Of a stretch of DNA of 64,000 nt, positions 43,056-50,428 are shown in pieces. A program made the translations under genes and the position numbers. Every line of letters begins with the position of its first letter. The stretch's first letter is position 1. This stretch comes from Planomonospora_B alba (GTDB taxonomy: Bacteria; Actinomycetota; Actinomycetes; Streptosporangiales; Streptosporangiaceae), in assembly GCF_039534085.1 (NCBI RefSeq), contig NZ_BAAAUT010000029.1:1-64000 (forward strand). The letters are read 5' to 3'. Under the pieces are notes generated by a model that saw nothing but the letters and a program-made list of their open reading frames with translations, was not told the origin of the DNA and ran no database searches.

Positions 43056-43481
43056 ATGGCTATTCAGGGACCCATCCCGATCAGCTTCGAGCAGGTCTTC
43101 CCGCACGGCTGCTACATCGTCGGTGCGGTCGAGCAGGTCAAGGACTTCGACGCCTCCAGCAACGGCCGGACCGTCTACGCCAAGGACAAGACCACCGGCG
43201 AACTGGTCTGGCAGGTCGCGGTGATGGACGCCGACCCGGCGGTGAAGGCCGGCCAGAAGACGGTGTCGGTCAAGATCCTGTCGCCGGTCGAGCCGGTCGT
43301 TCCGCCCGCGCTGCCGGGCCTGCCGTTCGTGCCGGTCGAGTTCGACGGCATGACCGTCACGCCGTACGTCAACCAGTCCACCGGCCGCCTGGCCTACTCC
43401 ATCCGCGCCACGTCCATGCGCCCGCCCCGTACGGCCGGGGCTGCGGTCAAGGCGGCGGCCGGTAAGGAGAGCGCGGCGTGA
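43056..43481 (+). CDS. Pra-like replication/integration/excision activator
   Basis: 141 residues from ATG 43056 (AAAGGAG upstream). MAIQGPIPISFEQVFPHGCYIVGAVEQVKDFDASS..., with WQVAVMDADPAVK, SVKILSPVEPVVPPALPGLPFVPVEFDGMTVTPYVNQS and LAYSIRATSMRPP, matches the family annotated as AICE replication, integration and excision activator (Pra of pSAM2). First gene of the operon under GntR operators. The homologue in B starts at 56744. Confidence 0.85.
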   Translation: MAIQGPIPISFEQVFPHGCYIVGAVEQVKDFDASSNGRTVYAKDKTTGELVWQVAVMDADPAVKAGQKTVSVKILSPVEPVVPPALPGLPFVPVEFDGMTVTPYVNQSTGRLAYSIRATSMRPPRTAGAAVKAAAGKESAA

Positions 43482-43777
43482 GCGAGCACGAGCCCTACAC
43501 CTTCGCCTCGGTGTCGATCGAGGAGGACCGGACCCGGCTGGCCGTCTCCTTCAAGACGCCGTATCTGTCGGTCCTGGCCCTGCGAGCCGGGGACACGCGA
43601 CCGTTTCTGACCCTGGCCTCTTCGGAGGCCGAGATCACCATCACCACCACCGGCGGCGGGCCGGTCACCGGCGATGACGTGTCCCTGGCGCGCGAACTCG
43701 TCAAGGTCGCCACGCGCTACCTGGCCGACTGCGAGCGCCTGCACGCCGAGCAGTTCCCCGGCCAGGTCGCGCTCTGA
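43478..43777 (+). CDS. Hypothetical protein (99 aa) of the transfer operon
   Basis: GTG 43478 overlaps the pra-like stop (GTGA). MSEHEPYTFASVSIEEDRTRLAVSFKTPYLSVLALRAGD... ends in a helix (VSLARELVKVATRYLADCERLHAEQFPG). The equivalent gene in B (56029-56334) sits in the same place and shares the final helix pattern, so this is a conserved module of unknown function. Confidence 0.7.
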   Translation: MSEHEPYTFASVSIEEDRTRLAVSFKTPYLSVLALRAGDTRPFLTLASSEAEITITTTGGGPVTGDDVSLARELVKVATRYLADCERLHAEQFPGQVAL

Positions 43778-43789
43778 CCTCACGCGAGC

Positions 43790-43823
43790 GGGGCCGTCGG
43801 AAGCGGCAACTTCCGACGGCCCC
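43790..43823 (+). ncRNA. GAAG-CGGCAA-CTTC structured hairpin upstream of traB (A copy)
   Basis: 34 nt: GGGGCCGTCG-GAAG, loop CGGCAA, CTTC-CGACGGCCCC; a perfect 14-bp stem followed by CTGATCTC. Three related hairpins with compensatory stem changes lie in element B. It sits 45 bp before the traB ATG and could act as attenuator, processing site or protein-binding element. Confidence 0.7.
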
Positions 43824-43868
43824 TGATCTCTCACCTGACTCCACATCAAGAAGAGGAGGCCAAGCCTA

Positions 43869-45281
43869 ATGTTCAAGAAACTGCCCGGTGATGAGACCCA
43901 GAGTCTCGTCTCCACCACTCCCGATACCGCCGTGGTCTTCCGCCCCGCCGTGGTGCGGACCCCGGCGTTCGTCACGCTCGTCATCTTCGCCGCGCGCCTG
44001 GTCGCCGGCCTGGTCCGCCTGCTGTGGCGGCATCCGATCGCCTCGGCCGTCGTCGCCGTCCCGTGTGCGCTGTCGTGGTGGTACGGCTGGCGGGCGGGCC
44101 TGGTCCTGGTCGCGGTCGTCGTGACCGTGCTGACGTTGTGGTGCTCGCTGCATCGGCCGTCGTTCCTTCGGTGGGCAGGCTGGCGGCTGCTGGCCTTCTG
44201 GCGCTTCCTGTGGGTCTACCGGCGGCACTGGCAGGCCGTGATGGTCGTCTCCGGCCTCGGGCGGCACCTGCGCGGCCGGGACTACATCCCCCATCTGGTG
44301 CGGGTGCGCTGCACCTCGTGGGCCGACGTGGTCACCGTGAAGATGCTGCACGGTCAGGCGGTCAAGGACTGGGCCGACCGGCTCGACCATCTGGCGCACG
44401 GCTTCGGCGCCCGCTCCTGCCGGGTCTCGATCGCACGGGCCGGCCGGTTGCACCTCGTCTTCCCCCGGCATGATCCGCTCGCCACTCCGCTCCCGGCGGT
44501 GCCGATCCCGGAGCAGGCATCGGTGGGACCGGTACGGGTCGGCACCCGCGAGGACGGCGCCCCCTGGCTGCTCAACGTGCACGGCACGCATGTCCTCGTG
44601 GCGGGCGCGACCGGGGCGGGCAAGGGCTCGGTCATCTGGTCGACCATCCGCGGCCTGCTCCCGGCCGTGCGGGCGGGCCTGGTCGAGATATGGGCGCTGG
44701 ACCCCAAGCGGATGGAGCTGTCCTTCGGCCGTGCCCTGTTCGGCGACCGGTATGCGGCGACCCCAGCCGAGTGCGCCGACTTGCTGGAAGCCGCTGTGGC
44801 GGTGATGCAGGAGCGGGCCGACCGGTTCGCCGGCCTCCAGCGCTCCCACACCCCCACCGTCGATGACCCCTTCGTCCTGGTGGTGGTCGACGAGGTGGCG
44901 TTCCTGACCGCCTACCAGTCCGACAAGAGCCTCAAGCTCCGCATCACCGCAGCCCTGGCAACGCTCACGACCCAGGGCCGGGCGGTCGGCGTCGGCGTCC
45001 TGGCCGCGCTCCAGGACCCGCGAAAAGACGTGCTGAACATCCGCAACCTGTTCCCCGACAAGATCGCGCTCCGGTTGGACGAGTCCGAGCAGGTGGACAT
45101 GGTGCTCGGCGACGGCGCCCGCGACCGGGGCGCGCTGGCCGACCACATCTCACCCGTCCCGCAGCAGGGCGCGGGCGTCGGATACGTCCGCCTGGAAGCC
45201 GCCCCCGACCCGATCCGGGTCCGCGCGGCCTACGTCTCCGACGCGGACATCCGGGCGATGGCCGAGGCGGTGGCGGCGTGA
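43869..45281 (+). CDS. TraB/FtsK-SpoIIIE-type conjugal DNA translocase
   Basis: 470 residues. N-terminal membrane helices at about 34-52 and 57-92. FtsK-like ATPase: Walker A VAGATGAGKGSV at about 243-254, Walker B VLVVVDEVAF at about 335-344, and the FtsK-family TTQGRAVGVGVLAALQDPRKD. Actinomycete TraB moves double-stranded plasmid DNA between mycelia as a hexamer. Preceded by AAGAGGAGG. Homologous over its full length to the element B protein at 53527. Confidence 0.93.
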   Translation: MFKKLPGDETQSLVSTTPDTAVVFRPAVVRTPAFVTLVIFAARLVAGLVRLLWRHPIASAVVAVPCALSWWYGWRAGLVLVAVVVTVLTLWCSLHRPSFLRWAGWRLLAFWRFLWVYRRHWQAVMVVSGLGRHLRGRDYIPHLVRVRCTSWADVVTVKMLHGQAVKDWADRLDHLAHGFGARSCRVSIARAGRLHLVFPRHDPLATPLPAVPIPEQASVGPVRVGTREDGAPWLLNVHGTHVLVAGATGAGKGSVIWSTIRGLLPAVRAGLVEIWALDPKRMELSFGRALFGDRYAATPAECADLLEAAVAVMQERADRFAGLQRSHTPTVDDPFVLVVVDEVAFLTAYQSDKSLKLRITAALATLTTQGRAVGVGVLAALQDPRKDVLNIRNLFPDKIALRLDESEQVDMVLGDGARDRGALADHISPVPQQGAGVGYVRLEAAPDPIRVRAAYVSDADIRAMAEAVAA

Positions 45282-45481
45282 GGGTCTGCTTCTACGGCAC
45301 CGACGAGGAGATCACCCGCATCTGCGAGCGGCCCGTCCTGGCGCTGTTCGGGCCGCGCCGGACGCAGCGGGTGGTGGCCTTCGAACTGTCCGACATCCGC
45401 GTGACCACCGACCCGTACGGGGCCGTCTACCGGCTCGCGGCGGACCTGGCCGAGATCCACCGAGAGGAGGTGACCCCATGA
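45278..45481 (+). CDS. Small hypothetical protein (67 aa)
   Basis: GTG 45278 overlaps the traB stop, and its own stop overlaps the rep ATG (ATGA at 45478), so it is coupled on both sides. MRVCFYGTDEEITRICERPVLALFGPRRTQRVVAF... is a compact alpha/beta peptide without recognised motifs. Possibly a transfer or replication accessory. Confidence 0.7.
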   Translation: MRVCFYGTDEEITRICERPVLALFGPRRTQRVVAFELSDIRVTTDPYGAVYRLAADLAEIHREEVTP

Positions 45482-47154
45482 CCACCACGACCGACCGTTC
45501 CCTATCCCGGGCCGAGCGGCAGAAGATGCCGGTCGCCCTCGATGTGGCGGTGGAGATCGCCAAGGCTAACGGCGTGTGTATCCGGCCGATCGTGCTGCGG
45601 CGGCTCGATGTCCGCACCGGCCGAAGCGAGGACGTCAACGTCCCCTGCGGGGCCACGCAGGAGGCCAAGTGCCCGCCGTGCGCCAAACGGAACCGCTACC
45701 TGCGCATGGCCCAGTGCCGCGAGGGCTGGCACCTGGAGACCGAACCGATCGCCGAGCCGGACGAGGCCAGCGAGGAACAACGGTGGCTGATCGGGTTCCG
45801 CGCCGACGTGCAGGCTCAGCGGGACGCGGCCGAACGGGACGGCGACGCCGCCGAGATCGCCAGCTGGGATGAGGCGATCGCCGAGGTTGACGCCGAGATC
45901 ACCGCGGCCGGGATGCGCGGCCGCCTGTCCGGCCGGGCCGCTGCTCGGCGCTCCCGCTCGACCCGGCGGCGGCAGGATGCCCCGGACCTGCCCAAGCGGG
46001 CCATGAGCCCGACCACGATCGGCCGGGCCTTCACCGGGGCGGACGGGAAGGTCTACCGGCCGTCGATGTTCATCACGCTCACCCTGCCCTCCTACGGGAA
46101 GATCCGGGCCGGGCAGGGCGTTCCCGTCGATCCCGCGAACTACGACTACCAGCGGGCCGCGCGGGACGCCCTGCACTTCTCCAAGCTGGTCGACCGGTTC
46201 GTGCAGAACCTCCGGCGGGTCGCGGGCTATGACGTGCAGTACTTCGCCACCGTGGAACCTCAGAAGCGGCTCGCGCCGCACCTGCACATGGCCATCCGGG
46301 GCACCCTCCCACGGGCGGAGATCAAGGCCACTGCGGCGGCGACGTACCACCAGGTGTGGTGGCCGGCGGCCGACGAAGTGCGCTTCGAGGGGGACCGCCT
46401 ACCCGTCTGGGTCGAACGGCCGGAGCGAGAGGACGGCACCGCCTACCCCGACAGGCAGACCGGCGACTACATCGACCCTGGCACCGGGGAAGTGCTTCCC
46501 ACCTGGGATGACGCGCTCGACCGGCTCGACCAGGACGACGAGGCCGAGCCGCTGCATGTGATCCGCTTCGGCGACCAGGTCGATGTTCAGGGCGTGCTCG
46601 CCGGGACTCCGGACGCCGATCAGTGCATCCGCTACCTGTCCAAGTACCTGACCAAGTCCCTCGGCGAGAGCCTGGATGCCGACGATGCGACCCGGCGGGA
46701 TCACACGGCCCGGCTGGTCGAGGCTCTGCGCTACGAGCCGTGTTCGCCGTCGTGCCCGAACTGGCTGCGGTACGGTGTGCAGCCCAAGGGCGCCAAAGCC
46801 GGAATGGCTCCGGGCCGGTGCCGGGGTAAGGCCCACAAGCCCGAGCACCTCGGTTACGCGGGCCGGCGGGTCCTGGTCTCCCGGAAGTGGTCGAACAAGA
46901 CCCTCGCCGAGCACAAGCGCGACCGCCGTACCTGGGTCCTGGAGGCCCTCGGTCTGGCCGATGAACCGATCGACCCGCACCGCTACGTCTGGAAGCCCGT
47001 CCCGGCCGGGGACGGCACCGTTCCTTCCCTGGCCCTGCGGCTGCTGCGCATGGTCGCCGACCGCCAGCGTTGGCGGGCAACCCTCCTCGCCCGGCAAGCC
47101 GAAGCCACCGGTCAAGATCCTTCGGCAATCGAGACCATCGGGAGGGCGGCATGA
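45478..47154 (+). CDS. RepSA-type rolling-circle replication initiator
   Basis: 558 residues. Two Cys-rich motifs (CGATQEAKCPPCAKRNRYLR; CSPSCPNWLRYG), FITLTLPSYG (motif 1), the HUH-type PHLHMAIRG at about 265-273 and the tyrosine-bearing RYLSKYLTKSLG at about 384. These match actinomycete AICE replication initiators that nick a double-strand origin after excision. ATG 45478. Homologous end to end with the element B protein at 50425, sharing long identical blocks. Confidence 0.92.
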   Translation: MTTTTDRSLSRAERQKMPVALDVAVEIAKANGVCIRPIVLRRLDVRTGRSEDVNVPCGATQEAKCPPCAKRNRYLRMAQCREGWHLETEPIAEPDEASEEQRWLIGFRADVQAQRDAAERDGDAAEIASWDEAIAEVDAEITAAGMRGRLSGRAAARRSRSTRRRQDAPDLPKRAMSPTTIGRAFTGADGKVYRPSMFITLTLPSYGKIRAGQGVPVDPANYDYQRAARDALHFSKLVDRFVQNLRRVAGYDVQYFATVEPQKRLAPHLHMAIRGTLPRAEIKATAAATYHQVWWPAADEVRFEGDRLPVWVERPEREDGTAYPDRQTGDYIDPGTGEVLPTWDDALDRLDQDDEAEPLHVIRFGDQVDVQGVLAGTPDADQCIRYLSKYLTKSLGESLDADDATRRDHTARLVEALRYEPCSPSCPNWLRYGVQPKGAKAGMAPGRCRGKAHKPEHLGYAGRRVLVSRKWSNKTLAEHKRDRRTWVLEALGLADEPIDPHRYVWKPVPAGDGTVPSLALRLLRMVADRQRWRATLLARQAEATGQDPSAIETIGRAA

Positions 47155-47342
47155 GCAAGCGTGACGAGCTGATGACCGTCCCGGAGATCTTGGCCGAACT
47201 CGGGGGCGTCTCCCGCCGCACCTTCTACCGCTGGCGCGAACTCGGCCACGCTCCTCGGGGCTTCAAGCTCCCGAACGGCGAGATCCGCATCTACCGCAGC
47301 GAATTCCTCGCCTGGCTTGAGTCCCTCCGGGAGGCGGCGTGA
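47151..47342 (+). CDS. xis: Excisionase (MerR-type HTH)
   Basis: 63 residues: MSKRDELMTVPEILAELGGVSRRTFYRWRELGHAPRGFKLPNGEIRIYRSEFLAWLESL, a small winged helix like AICE Xis proteins that bend att DNA to favour excision. ATG overlaps the rep stop (ATGA) and its stop overlaps the int GTG, so rep-xis-int form one coupled unit. Confidence 0.88.
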   Translation: MSKRDELMTVPEILAELGGVSRRTFYRWRELGHAPRGFKLPNGEIRIYRSEFLAWLESLREAA

Positions 47343-48703
47343 ATACCTCGTACGACGTGAAGTTCTGGGAAATCCGCCGGAATGAGACGAGCAAGACGCC
47401 TTCCTACGTGGTCCGCTGGAAGGTGGGAGGCCGGCAGAAGTCCAAGACCCTGCGAACCAAGGCCCTCGCCGAGAGCTTCCTGTCGGACCTGCGGCAGGCC
47501 GCGAAGCGCGGTGAGGCGTTCGACGTGGAGACCGGGTTCCCGCTCTCCATGCTCCAGGCCAAGAGCGCCCGGACGGTCTTCGAGTTCGTACGGGCCTACA
47601 TCGAGATGAAGTGGCCGCACGCGGCGGCCAAGAGCCGGGACAGCATCTCCGACGCGCTTTCGACGGTACTTCCCGCGCTCACCAAGGACCGGCCGGGCCG
47701 CCCCGACGCCGGGGCTCTCCGGACCGCGCTGCGTAAGTACGCCCTGTTGCCTGCGGGCAAGCGGCCCCATGCTCCGCATGAGATGGCCCAGGCCATCCGC
47801 TGGCTTGAGGGCGCCTCGCTGGACCTGGCCGACCTCGGCGAGACACGAACCGTACGGCTGGCACTCGACGCGCTCGCGCTCCGGCTCGACGGTACGGCGT
47901 CGGCCCCGAACACGGTCGCCCGCAAGCGGGCCGTTCTCCATGCGGTCCTCGAATACGCCGTGGAGCTGGGAGAGCTGCCCGCCAATCCGTTGCACAAGGT
48001 CAAGTGGAAGCCGCCCAAGACGACCGAGACCGTCGACCCGCGCGTGGCGGTCAATCCCCGGCAGGCTGGGGAGCTGCTCACCGCGGTGACCTACGTGGGT
48101 CGGCGGGGCCGTGGCCGGCGGCTCATGGCTCTGTTCGCCTGCATGTACTACGCCGCGCTGCGGCCCGGTGAGGCAGTGGGCCTGCGTCTCCAGGACTGCC
48201 ACCTTCCCGCCGAAGGGTGGGGACAGATCACGGTCGACGTCTCGCGACCGGAGGTCAACACGCAGTGGACTGACAGCGGAGACGCCCACGAGGAGCGCGG
48301 TCTCAAGCACCGGGGCCGTGACGACGTGCGGCCGGTGCCGATCCCTCCCGAACTCGTCAGGATCCTCCGGGAGCACGTCCAGGAGTACGGCGCCGGCGAG
48401 GGCGGGCGGATCTTCCGCAGTGAGCGGGGTGGCGTGGTCGCCTCGACGGCCTACACCGAGGTCTGGCAGGAGGCTCGGAAACTGGCTCTCACGCCCGCTC
48501 AGGTGGCCTCTCCCCTCGCCCGGCGACCGTACGACCTGCGGCACGCGGCGGTCTCTCTGTGGCTGAATGCGGGCGTTCCGGCTCCCGATGTGGCTGAGCG
48601 GGCCGGGCACAGCGTGGACGTCCTCCTTCGCGTCTACGCCAAGTGCATCGACGGGCAGAAGGAGATCGCCAACCGGCGGATCAGTGACGCCCTGGCGGCG
48701 TGA
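47339..48703 (+). CDS. int: Tyrosine site-specific integrase of element A
   Basis: 454 residues from GTG 47339. Catalytic residues: Arg in ALRPGEAVGLRLQDC at about 274, HxxR-type RRPYDLRHAAVSLWL at about 396-410, His in AERAGHSVDVLL at about 422 and Tyr in RVYAKC at about 432. The N-terminal arm-binding domain is WEIRRNETSKTPSYVVRWKVGGRQ. It lies 235 bp from the middle att copy. Different from the B integrase in length and sequence although both use the same tRNA. Confidence 0.92.
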   Translation: MNTSYDVKFWEIRRNETSKTPSYVVRWKVGGRQKSKTLRTKALAESFLSDLRQAAKRGEAFDVETGFPLSMLQAKSARTVFEFVRAYIEMKWPHAAAKSRDSISDALSTVLPALTKDRPGRPDAGALRTALRKYALLPAGKRPHAPHEMAQAIRWLEGASLDLADLGETRTVRLALDALALRLDGTASAPNTVARKRAVLHAVLEYAVELGELPANPLHKVKWKPPKTTETVDPRVAVNPRQAGELLTAVTYVGRRGRGRRLMALFACMYYAALRPGEAVGLRLQDCHLPAEGWGQITVDVSRPEVNTQWTDSGDAHEERGLKHRGRDDVRPVPIPPELVRILREHVQEYGAGEGGRIFRSERGGVVASTAYTEVWQEARKLALTPAQVASPLARRPYDLRHAAVSLWLNAGVPAPDVAERAGHSVDVLLRVYAKCIDGQKEIANRRISDALAA

Positions 48704-48827
48704 GGCACCCGACGTATGATCAGGGCTCCGGGACACCACCCGGGGCCCTTCGACGTTTCAGGGGTGGACTCGCGCTCCTGACCGGCTCCGAACGTCCGGC
48801 CCGACCTGGGAGAACACCCTCAAGATC

Positions 48828-48849
48828 ATTGCGCACATATTGCGCGACC
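48828..48849. other. Element A arm-type integrase sites, right
   Basis: Adjacent 11-bp repeats ATTGCGCACAT and ATTGCGCGACC, in the same orientation as the pair at 35864. They lie 88 bp inside the middle att, between int and the boundary. Confidence 0.6.
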
Positions 48850-48903
48850 ACCGACGCACGGCCGCTCAGAGCGGCATACGGCTGCATGTCCCGGAAAAGC
48901 AAA

Positions 48904-48923
48904 AGAGGCCCCGTAGGGCCTCT
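48904..48923 (-). terminator. Terminator carried with the middle att copy
   Basis: AGAGGCCC / GGGCCTCT hairpin with a CGTA loop, followed on the minus strand by TTTTGC. It lies 14 bp beyond the middle att in the tRNA 3' direction, like the hairpins beside the other two copies. Confidence 0.75.
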
Positions 48924-48937
48924 CAGCTGTCGCTAAG

Positions 48938-48992
48938 GCTGGTGGCAGGTGATGGGTTCGAACCATCGTAGGCTGAGCCGACGGTTTTACAG
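48938..48992 (-). other. att copy 2: variant tRNA-Tyr 3' half between elements A and B
   Basis: 55 bp aligned to copies 1 and 3 with six differences, all in the T-stem: CCAGG/CCTGG becomes GATGG/CCATC (minus-strand reading), i.e. three compensatory base-pair changes with the TTCGAA loop unchanged. The end of the element B integrase gene (48987) lies inside it. Confidence 0.88.
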
Positions 48993-50210
48993 ATGCCGGG
49001 AAGTCGATAATCCTTTCTCGCTTCCGTTGCTGGTCACAGGCTTGATCGCAGGCCAAGAGAACCGCCGTCGCATCTGTCGTGCCCTCTGCGTGCCCTGCGG
49101 CTCTTCGGAGCGCTCCGCGTGCCCCGCCTGCACGTCGAGCGCTTCGGCGATCTCCTTGTCCCGTCCTTCCACCGCCCGCGCGTAGTGCCGGGTGGTCACG
49201 CTCGCGTTGGAGTGGCCGAGCCGTCGAGCCGCAGCCATGACGCCGTGCCGGTCGGCTACCCAGGTCGCATGGGTGGCGCGCAGGTCGTGTGGAGTGACAT
49301 CCGTGAGCTTGGCCGCCTCCACAGCCGGGTCGAAGTGCCAGCGGCGCCAGGAGTTGTAGTGCAGCGGCTTGCCCGTCCTACCGGTGAACAGCAGCGCCTC
49401 GGGATCATCGGTCAGCTTGTCGAGTCGAGCCTGAAGCGCCCTCACGACGAAGGCAGGGAGCACGATCTCTCGCCTCTGATGTGACTTCGGCGTGTCGAAG
49501 ACGTGTCTGCCGCCGATCTCGGCTAACGACTCCGCGACGATCAGCCGCCCGTTCTCGACATCGACGTTCCGCCGGCGGAGCGCGAACGCCTCACCGATCC
49601 TCAGCCCGCCGTACGCGAGGAGCTGCACGACCAGATCATGAGGAGCCCGGAGAGCTTCGATCAGCGCTTTGACCTCAGCCTCCGTCAGGATGTGCGGCTC
49701 AGTCTCAGGCATCCGGGGAAGCTTCACGCCCCGACACGGTGACACCTTGATCATGTCATTGTTGGCCGCCGCCGTCATGATCTGCGACATCAGCCGGTAC
49801 GACTGCCGAACGCGGGAGGGACTGAGTCCTTGCTTCGTCAGACTCGCCACCCATTCACCGATTATGATGGGACGGACCTGGCCGACCTCCATCTTCCCGA
49901 ACCTGGGCTCTATGGTCGTTCGCAGGAGCGAGGCGTACGAGGCCCGCGTCTTGGGCTTGAGACTCGGACCGACAGAGGTCAGCCAGCGTTCCGCCCACTT
50001 CTTGACCGTGATCCTCGCCTCATCAGGGTTGATCCACTCTCCGCGCGCGACCTCGGCCTCTTTCAGGCGAAGCCACCGGTTCGCGTCCTTCTCCTTGGCG
50101 AAGGTGTGCGGAGCCGTATGCCGCCGGCCGTCCGGACCCCAGTAACGGACCTGCCACCGTCCCGAGGGCAGCTCACGCGCGTTGCCGAAAGCTCTTGCTC
50201 GCTTAGCCAT
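48987..50210 (-). CDS. int: Tyrosine site-specific integrase of element B
   Basis: 407 residues from ATG 50210. The N-terminal arm-binding SAM-like region includes WINPDEARITVKKWAERWL. Catalytic motifs: Arg in YGGLRIGEAFALRR at about 205, HDLRATHATWVADRHG at about 308-323, His in RLGHSNASVTTRHY and Tyr in HYARAVEG at about 341. The last two codons lie inside the att core, so integration defines its C-terminus. The ATG overlaps the xis stop (TGATG). Confidence 0.93.
   Translation of the reverse strand: MAKRARAFGNARELPSGRWQVRYWGPDGRRHTAPHTFAKEKDANRWLRLKEAEVARGEWINPDEARITVKKWAERWLTSVGPSLKPKTRASYASLLRTTIEPRFGKMEVGQVRPIIIGEWVASLTKQGLSPSRVRQSYRLMSQIMTAAANNDMIKVSPCRGVKLPRMPETEPHILTEAEVKALIEALRAPHDLVVQLLAYGGLRIGEAFALRRRNVDVENGRLIVAESLAEIGGRHVFDTPKSHQRREIVLPAFVVRALQARLDKLTDDPEALLFTGRTGKPLHYNSWRRWHFDPAVEAAKLTDVTPHDLRATHATWVADRHGVMAAARRLGHSNASVTTRHYARAVEGRDKEIAEALDVQAGHAERSEEPQGTQRARQMRRRFSWPAIKPVTSNGSEKGLSTSRHL
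49078..49095. other. Element B arm-type integrase sites, left (within int)
   Basis: CGTGCCC at 49078 and 49089 (period 11), in the coding sequence of the integrase C-terminus. It matches the pair at 58676-58694 at the other end of B. Confidence 0.5.
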
Positions 50211-50428
50211 CACGCCGCGCTCCCGTAGCCTTTGATCGTGATAACGGGCACGACCGAGGCCGCGATGAAGGCTTCAAGCTCCCGCTCCGGGATACGCACG
50301 TGCCGGCCGATCCGGACGAAGGTGATCCGGCGCTCCTCGATCAGCCGCCGAGGGAAGCGAACCGATGTGTTCAGCCGCTCCGCCGCCTCCTCCACAGTGA
50401 GAAGCCGCCCGAGATCCGTCGTGCTCAC
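50210..50428 (-). CDS. xis: Excisionase-family HTH protein
   Basis: 72 residues from GTG 50428: (M)STTDLGRLLTVEEAAERLNTSVRFPRRLIEERRITFVRIGRHVRIPERELEAFI, the classic excisionase/MerR-like helix-turn-helix with a basic wing. Its GTG overlaps the rep stop (GTGA) and its stop overlaps the int ATG. Sequence differs from the element A Xis, as expected if it pairs with its own integrase. Confidence 0.9.
   Translation of the reverse strand: MSTTDLGRLLTVEEAAERLNTSVRFPRRLIEERRITFVRIGRHVRIPERELEAFIAASVVPVITIKGYGSAA

Larger units (their letters stand above)
35731..48992. mobile_element. AICE element A integrated at tRNA-Tyr
   Basis: Bounded by att copies at 35731 and 48938. It carries int (47339), xis, repSA-like, traB/ftsK, pra-like, gntR and Nudix/pif-like genes, with integrase arm repeats near both ends (35864, 48828). 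The conjugation-replication genes run rightward, so the integrase abuts the middle att. The left 2.3 kb appears less GC-rich and mosaic. Confidence 0.85.

Noticed and set aside
43866..45146. 426-codon minus-strand frame opposite traB in element A
   Set aside because: Shadow of the translocase gene; a similar shadow appears opposite the B copy, as expected from homologous sense genes.
48938..48992. Middle att considered as a second functional tRNA-Tyr
   Set aside because: Only the 3' half is present; the sequence on its 5' side is the integrase gene and cannot supply the D-arm and acceptor strand.
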